Below, in pieces: positions 1-5,100 of a DNA stretch of 5,244 nt. Numbering within the stretch: position 1 is the first letter of the stretch; each line of letters begins with the position of its first letter. Both the position numbers and the translations under genes were made by a program. The stretch is from an archaeon UBA55 (lineage in GTDB: Archaea; Undinarchaeota; Undinarchaeia; Undinarchaeales; Undinarchaeaceae). Below the pieces are notes generated by a model. The model searched no databases. It saw nothing but the letters and a program-made list of their open reading frames with translations, and was not told where the DNA came from. The stretch spans positions 30,682 to 35,925 of the forward strand of contig DAFN01000003.1 of assembly GCA_002495465.1 (NCBI GenBank), in the 5' to 3' direction.

Positions 1-1140
1 CTCCATCCACAACTGTGCTTCGGCTTCCCAGAGTGCCTGAGATCCTGAAAGGTACATATGGTTTGCAATATTGAAATTAGGATTCTTATCTCCACTTTCC
101 CCACTCAGGTCAGTTGAATAATCTCCGGCTCCTTCTTCGAAGGTCCATAGTCCAACCAAAGAATCTTCTGCAAATTCCTTGTTTGCAGCTTCTTCTATTT
201 CATCTACAGTAAGGGCTCTTTTCCATATCGCCAGATCGTCAACTCGCCCGTTAAAGTAAGGTCCGTTGAGATCGTCAGCGAAGTCGGCAACTCCGAGTAC
301 TATCCAACTTTCTATTCCTCGCATATCCCCAAGGTCAGCAGAACCGCTCCAGGCTTTTTCACCGTCTCTGTATATTATAAAAACTCCATTTCCTGCATCA
401 TAAACAAAGGCCAGGTGAACCCACTCTCCTTCTTCAATGGAAATTCCATTTTCACTTGCTGCCGGGAAAATTTTCTCGTCTGCACAAATTCCTCTGTCCG
501 GTCTCGCAACAAAACGACACTCCTCGTCACTTTCACAGTAAACTCTCCATCCGTCACAAGGTACATCATATGTTGCACAGTTTTCACTTGTACAACTATA
601 CCATTCTCCAAATCTTACAGGACCAGCGTTCTCCTGAGCAAAATCATCAACCCTCATCCAAAAAGCAAGCGTTGTAGATACTCCAAAATTATAATCAGGG
701 CTTGCTGTAACATCGTTCCAAGCATAAAGAGGCGTTCCGTCAAATCCAATACCTCTCTCCCTTTCTTTATGAATCAACATAATGTTGTTGTTCCTACAGT
801 CAACAGAAGAACTTTCAACAGAAACATCACTTCTTTCTATATATTGGTATCTGGCTCTTTCACTTTCATCACCTGCTTCCACCATTAAATAAGAGTCATC
901 TTCGGAAAGCGAGAAAACATAGTCCTTTATACAATCATTCGCCACGGATATATCTGAATCCGTCATCATCATGCTGTCTATTACGCCGCCGTAGATTGTC
1001 GCCCAGCGTATAAGGTCTCCACTGCTGGCTCCGGCAATCTGATATGCTCCAAGTCCTATTCCTGCCCCTAGAACTAAAATACCTACAAGCATAACTCCAA
1101 GAGGAACTCCTCCTTGAGCCTTTCTGGACCTGGGCGTCAT
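1..1140 (-). CDS. Membrane-anchored LamG (concanavalin A-like) surface protein with pilin-like N-terminus, 3' end missing
   Basis: The frame is open from ATG at 1140 to the window edge (380 codons, no stop), so the C-terminus is missing. An in-frame TGA at 1156-1158 and no other start codon between make 1140 the only start. Residues 1-10 are basic (R4, R6, K7) and end in Gly-Gly; residues 11-35 form one hydrophobic helix. The GVPLGV block (11-16) lines up with the cleavage region of the three pilin-like neighbours, so prepilin-peptidase processing is possible, though the Lys/Arg before Gly is lacking here. Residues about 130-318 look like a LamG jelly roll: FDG near 133, an AFWMRV strand, WVHLAFVYD at 240-248, and FNGRVDDLAIW near 296-306. 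A second LamG-like opening (LVGLWTFEEGAG) follows at 328-339. Cys183 to Cys208 form a Cys-rich insertion inside the fold. It is probably displayed on the cell surface, anchored by its N-terminus. The ligand is unknown; binding of sugar or protein is a family-level guess. Confidence 0.8.
   Translation of the reverse strand, partial: MTPRSRKAQGGVPLGVMLVGILVLGAGIGLGAYQIAGASSGDLIRWATIYGGVIDSMMMTDSDISVANDCIKDYVFSLSEDDSYLMVEAGDESERARYQYIERSDVSVESSSVDCRNNNIMLIHKERERGIGFDGTPLYAWNDVTASPDYNFGVSTTLAFWMRVDDFAQENAGPVRFGEWYSCTSENCATYDVPCDGWRVYCESDEECRFVARPDRGICADEKIFPAASENGISIEEGEWVHLAFVYDAGNGVFIIYRDGEKAWSGSADLGDMRGIESWIVLGVADFADDLNGPYFNGRVDDLAIWKRALTVDEIEEAANKEFAEDSLVGLWTFEEGAGDYSTDLSGESGDKNPNFNIANHMYLSGSQALWEAEAQLWME
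517..594 (-). other. Cys-rich insertion inside the first LamG domain
   Basis: Residues 183-208 of the LamG protein carry five Cys (183, 188, 195, 202, 208) plus a Trp at 198, with another Cys at 219. They sit between the AFWMRV strand and the WVHLAFVYD strand of the LamG fold. Ordinary LamG domains of this type have a loop or short strands here and few Cys. An extracellular, disulphide-stabilised loop is the likely explanation. The spacing does not match exactly the Cys modules of the neighbouring proteins. Confidence 0.5.
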
Positions 1141-1191
1141 ATTTGCTAAAGGGTCTCAGAGCATTTAAACTTAATCAAGAAGGAAAATAGC
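1141..1191 (-). promoter_or_regulatory. Putative archaeal TATA promoter for a leaderless LamG transcript
   Basis: This is the only gap of any size between genes in the window. Read on the minus strand it holds TTTAAA at 1169-1164, preceded by an A-rich ATTAAG that could act as a BRE. The centre of the box is about 26-27 bases upstream of the ATG at 1140, the usual TATA-to-start distance in archaea. Transcription would then begin at or next to the start codon. No Shine-Dalgarno sequence is visible before this ATG, which agrees with a leaderless message. A T-rich stretch (TTTTCCTTCTT, 1187-1177) just after the preceding stop could weakly terminate the upstream transcript. Read-through from the upstream genes is equally possible. 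Confidence 0.42.
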
Positions 1192-1389
1192 TTAGAACAG
1201 GAGCTTTGTCAGATAGTCAGGAACTTGCTTCCGAAATTCTTCTGATGTTCCTGAAACAGTTTCTCCAATTGTTCCAAACATCACGTCTGTGCTTCCAAGG
1301 AAAAAAGTTAGGACTATTGCAAGTGTTATTGCAAGCAATATTATAACTATTACGAGTTGAAGAGTCAGCTGTATTCCGCGCTCATTCAT
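1192..1389 (-). CDS. Small archaeal type IV pilin-like protein (65 aa)
   Basis: From ATG 1389 the protein is MNERG followed by a hydrophobic helix of about 26 residues (IQLTLQLVIVIILL and onward), then a short polar tail of about 34 residues ending in KLLF. Arg-Gly before the helix is a class III prepilin cleavage site, cut by the archaeal prepilin peptidase (PibD/FlaK family). There are no Cys. The ATG overlaps the preceding TGA as ATGA, which favours 1389. ATG at 1401 (with a GGTG at 1408-1405 only 3 bases upstream) and GTG at 1407 are alternatives that only lengthen the leader; GGGA at 1399-1396 is a possible ribosome site for 1389. It aligns without gaps to the pilin-like protein at 2095-1715, including an I-x-E-T-V motif 36-40 residues after the cleavage Gly. 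It is probably a minor pilin or pseudopilin subunit in the membrane or a filament. Too short for a typical major pilin. Confidence 0.78.
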   Translation of the reverse strand: MNERGIQLTLQLVIVIILLAITLAIVLTFFLGSTDVMFGTIGETVSGTSEEFRKQVPDYLTKLLF

Positions 1390-1718
1390 CGGATTTCCCA
1401 TACGCACCTTTTATTTTCTCCATTTATAACATCTCCTTCTGCTGATTTGCACTTTGCGTATGTTAGATATTCTGAACCACAGCACATAGATTCATCACAG
1501 TCAAGGTTCGGGTCGCCGGGGTGGCAGGAAGGGATTTCTGAGAGAACTCTCCCAATATCTGTGCTGTCATTTGTTGCCAGCTTTCCAATTATTTTTATAC
1601 CGCCTGCGCTCTCCCTGGCTTCGCTAAAGAAGAAGCTAGATACTAGAAAAACAACAAAGACAGCCAAGGCAAGGACTACTATCGTATTTATTCCAAGAGA
1701 GACACCCTTTTTGCTCAT
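1386..1718 (-). CDS. Pilin-like protein with Cys-rich ectodomain (110 aa)
   Basis: ATG at 1718 gives MSKKG then VSLGIN and a hydrophobic helix to about residue 31. Lys-Lys-Gly is a good archaeal class III signal, with cleavage expected after Gly5. The start is well supported: ATG 1718 overlaps the upstream TGA (ATGA), and AGAGGG lies 4 bases before it at 1728-1723. A GTG or ATG further upstream would bury the signal behind 13 extra residues. The outer part (33-110) carries six Cys (65, 74, 79, 80, 90, 105) and ends with Cys-Val-Trp at 105-107. The C-x8-C-x4-C spacing at 65-79 equals the first Cys unit of the pilin-like protein just upstream. The stop overlaps the next gene's ATG. It is probably exported, cleaved and disulphide-bonded outside the membrane, acting as a minor pilin. 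I recognise no named family beyond the signal. Confidence 0.8.
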   Translation of the reverse strand: MSKKGVSLGINTIVVLALAVFVVFLVSSFFFSEARESAGGIKIIGKLATNDSTDIGRVLSEIPSCHPGDPNLDCDESMCCGSEYLTYAKCKSAEGDVINGENKRCVWEIR

Positions 1719-2095
1719 TCTACCCTCTGCCAGCTGCATCCACTGACTTTTATACAATTTGCCGAATCCAAATCACTGCAAGTCACAGTTCCTCCTGTAC
1801 ACTTAAAATTTGACCAAGTACAGTCAATATCTTCGCAAAGTGACCTACTTCCTATACTTGTGCAGGTAGGATCTCCATTATCTGCGACACACTCAGTTTC
1901 AAGACTTCTAATTCTTTCACTGATTCCAATACCTTCAACAGCCCTTCCAGTCTGCCCTACAGTTTCTTCAATCTGACTCTGCGGCGCCTCCTTTCCCGTT
2001 ATTAGTATCTTCATAACTATTCCGAAGGCGATTACGAGCATCACTATAGTTATTACAATACCTATTGAAAGAGAAATTCCTTTTGTGTTTTTCAT
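1715..2095 (-). CDS. Pilin-like protein with tandem Cys/Trp repeats (126 aa)
   Basis: MKNTKG precedes ISLSIG and a hydrophobic helix to about residue 33, a class III prepilin signal with cleavage expected after Gly6. A polar, helical-looking stretch (34-66) follows, with the I-E-E-T-V motif at 42-46. Residues 69-126 hold eight Cys (69, 78, 87, 92, 99, 106, 114, 120). Two units repeat at about 28 residues: Cys78/106, Cys87/114, Cys92/120 and Trp94/122, each ending in Cys-[ST]-Trp. The ATG lies 13 bases after the stop of the large surface protein and no Shine-Dalgarno is visible in that spacer, so reinitiation or coupling is likely. The next gene overlaps it by ATGA. Probably a minor pilin or tip subunit whose Cys repeat faces outwards. 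The Cys-x-Trp module resembles PSI-like disulphide modules in appearance only. Confidence 0.82.
   Translation of the reverse strand: MKNTKGISLSIGIVITIVMLVIAFGIVMKILITGKEAPQSQIEETVGQTGRAVEGIGISERIRSLETECVADNGDPTCTSIGSRSLCEDIDCTWSNFKCTGGTVTCSDLDSANCIKVSGCSWQRVE
1719..1728 (-). promoter_or_regulatory. Weak ribosome binding site for the 110-aa pilin-like gene
   Basis: AGAGGG lies at 1728-1723 followed by TAGA and ATG at 1718. It is inside the end of the upstream gene and supports the ATGA-overlap start over the longer upstream options. The spacing is short, so the site is only moderately convincing. Confidence 0.35.
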
Positions 2096-2108
2096 CTAAT
2101 TATTAAGT

Positions 2109-5100
2109 TCAGCCGAAGCCACCTAAACCACCACTTCCGTCGATAACATTATTCCCCTCACTTGAACCACCTACACCAGGTGATACTCCGTCACCGCCAA
2201 GACCATCACCACTTCCTGTTCCAAATGCGGAACAAGAGTCAGCAGTAGTTTTTGGAGTGAAAGTTCCTCCTGAGCTTGAAGAAGAGCCACTTCCTCCACT
2301 ACCACCTAAACCAGATCCGTAACCAAAACCATCTGCTCCTGTTATAGTTCCTCCAGAAGTTTCTGAAGAGTCACAGGTCATAGCTTTGTTTTGAACTGTA
2401 AATGGAACGCAGTCATCACTAAACTTACTCTTACAGTAAGCATTTCCTATGTCGCATCCGCCACAAGGACCTGCGCCCACTGTCATCTTTCCGTAATAGT
2501 ATGTTGTGCTTGTCAGTGTGTCACCGGCGCATGCTGTGCCGCTCGGGCAGGTGTAAGTGAAGTCCCCGCAGGCGGTGTTTACATCACTAACCCATATTCC
2601 ACTGTTTCCGCTGTTGCTTGGACACTTTATTTCTGTCGGGCAGTTGTCAATATAATTTGAAATGTATACTCTATCTCTTCTGCCAGAATCAAATGTTCCG
2701 GTCGAGCCTGCCTTCACTCTCTTCATAAGTTTATCTGTGTCAATTTCTGACTGTCCGGCGACTCCGGAGCAGTCTCCTATTATGTTGCCGCATCCTGCTG
2801 GAACTTTGTATATTTCGTCGGGAATGTAGTCCTGCTTGAGGCAGGCAAGCCTGAGGTTGTCAAAGCAACTTGCGTCTCCCTTTGAGAATGTGGAGCTGAT
2901 GTATCTTTCATCGGCCTTACCATAAGTTCCATCTCCTACTGATTTACTTGTCCATGAAGTATCTGAAAGAAACTGTTCACAAGCCTCGCCAGAATATCCT
3001 CCACTGCTGTCAGTCCCTGTCCAGAATTCATTGTCTGAAATGTATGTTCCGTCTTCGTCGTAGGAGAAAGTTCTGCTGGCTTTATATCCAAGTGTTGCTC
3101 CTCCATGATAATTTCCATTGTTATTCCCACGGGTAGTGGAGGATCTATCTTGCACCCTTCCAGTTATCCATCCACCAAACTCGTAGACTGCTCCTAGATT
3201 TTCTGTATAATCTGTCCATCCCCATACTCCTCCTGTGTACTCACCATAGTATTCAAAGATTTCTTGTGCCTCATAATTTATCTCGTCGTCATAAGAATAG
3301 AAGCTATAGTAGGGATTCTTTGTAATTCCTCCAACTCCTCCGCGACCAAGCTTTTGAAGCATATAATATTGTGTAGGCCCAAGCTCAGTAGTCCATATTG
3401 TTATGGAGTCTATCATTCCTTTGAAATGATTTGAAATTGTTGAGCCACTTTTCATCGCTCCTATATACAAATCCTCATCGTTTGTCGAAAGTGTTGCACC
3501 AATTCCAAAAGGTCTTGAGGAACTTGAATCTATTGCGTATCTGTCTGGCTTGTAGTAGTCCCACTCCGAAGCGTCTGATACATAGAGTCTCATCCCCTGC
3601 GGCTTTACAACAAATGTGAAATAGTACCATTTGTCTGCGGAAATATCAAAACTCGAAGTTACTGTTTCTGTTGTAGTAGTTCCCCCTATTTCTCCTGATG
3701 CACTTAATTGTAGTTCGTCATTTGAATTAATTGCCAGTTCATAATTTATTTCACGATTACTTCCCGTTGAGCTCTTTGACAGTATAACTCCTATATATCC
3801 TGATTGAGGCTCTTCAAGCCAGAACCACCCAGTTGCCGTAATCGCAGTGCTGGATTCAATATTGTCACTGTCCGGAATCTGTACATATCCACTGCTTCCG
3901 TCGAGCGAAAGAACATCATCCTCTAGCCATTTATATGATGTACTATCAAAACTGTCTCTTAAACTGCCGTAAGTTATGCTTTCTCCATAAACATTCTTCG
4001 CAGTTTCGGCTCGAACTCTACCCTTTAAATCAGTCTCAATATCCCCTTCTTTATAGCTCAGAGCTGCAATCCATTTTCCTTCAAGACTGAGTGAGGAGCT
4101 CTCCGCCTCCTGCTGACAGATATAATCTGCCGATTCGATTCCATCTTCAAGATTAGGACCAAGTCCAAGCCTGCACAGAGGCTTCGTCAAATCATTTTTA
4201 TAAAAATAGCTTGTTTCACATACACTCTTTGGAAGGCTAGAGCAGGACGCTGGACTTTCTGAAACAAGAACACAGTCACCGAAAGTTTCGCAGCTCTCGA
4301 CAGATATTCTTTCACAGTCAGTTGATGTAGGTGTTCCTATTTTTCCTCCGCTTCCTAAGTCATCAAATCTTGAGCTACCTCCTACTCCTACTGCCGACCC
4401 TCCTAAGCCAGTTCCTGTAACAAATCCTGATACTCCCCCTCCGTCAAATCCGTTTCCTCCTATATTTCCAGTTCCTGATTCCGGAGTACTTCCTGTCTCA
4501 TCTCCGTCAGGTCGAGAAGCATCTTCTCCTCCGCCGTTTCCTCCCCCAGAAGCCCTGTTCTTACAGGAGGTGTAAGGTATAGGTATGCAGCTGTAAGAGC
4601 CTGATGAAAGCTCACCTCTTGTTAATCCAGACAGAAAGAGTGCATTGAGACCTATACTAATCTCCGGCGTGCTTAGTTTATCCGGCATTTCAGAATAATC
4701 TGGGGTATCCCATTCTTCCGCTTCCCTGAGAGCAAGCTTGGGATTAGGTGAACCTGCTGTTTTTGCCCCCTTTCTGAATTCACTGCAGGCGACATACTGC
4801 CGTCCGCAGTAGTCTAATGACTCTCCGTATGAAATTTCCGGTGTGTCGAAGTAAACAACACTTTCTTGCCAGGATTCTGTGACCTTCCTCTCTGGTGATT
4901 CTCCAGCGCGCTCGAAGCCTTCAGGACACTCCACATTGGAGAATCCTCCGCAGTTGCGCAGGCACATCCACTCATCGTCATCCTCATCACAGACTGTTTT
5001 CTCCTTCCTATCTCCTGCAAGCCTTGTATAGTCTGGGCAGATTACCATATCACTTCCACAATTTTCGTATCCATCTGCTCCTTCTGTCCTTACCCACTGA

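Noticed and set aside
415..888. 157-codon open frame on the plus strand
   Set aside because: It lies fully antisense to the LamG protein, whose minus-strand frame shows clear domain motifs; the plus-strand product has low-complexity Ser/Thr/Cys sequence typical of a shadow frame.
1357..1746. 129-codon open frame on the plus strand
   Set aside because: Antisense to the 110-aa pilin-like gene, which has a convincing signal, ATGA overlaps and a Cys pattern shared with its neighbours.
1716..1757. Upstream start at 1757 for the 110-aa pilin-like protein
   Set aside because: It would add 13 residues in front of the class III signal; the ATG at 1718 has the overlap and a ribosome site.
2112..2140. 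Archaeosortase or PGF-type anchor at the C-terminus of the large protein
   Set aside because: The tail ends in Gly-rich sequence without a hydrophobic segment or basic end.
2112..2360. DNA-level repeat array or CRISPR in the Gly-rich coding stretches
   Set aside because: The repetition reflects Gly and Ser codons; there are no regular identical repeats with unique spacers.
2391..2660. 89-codon Cys-rich plus-strand frame
   Set aside because: Its Cys arise from the complement of codons in the Cys-rich C-terminal part of the large protein; no start signal or motif supports it.
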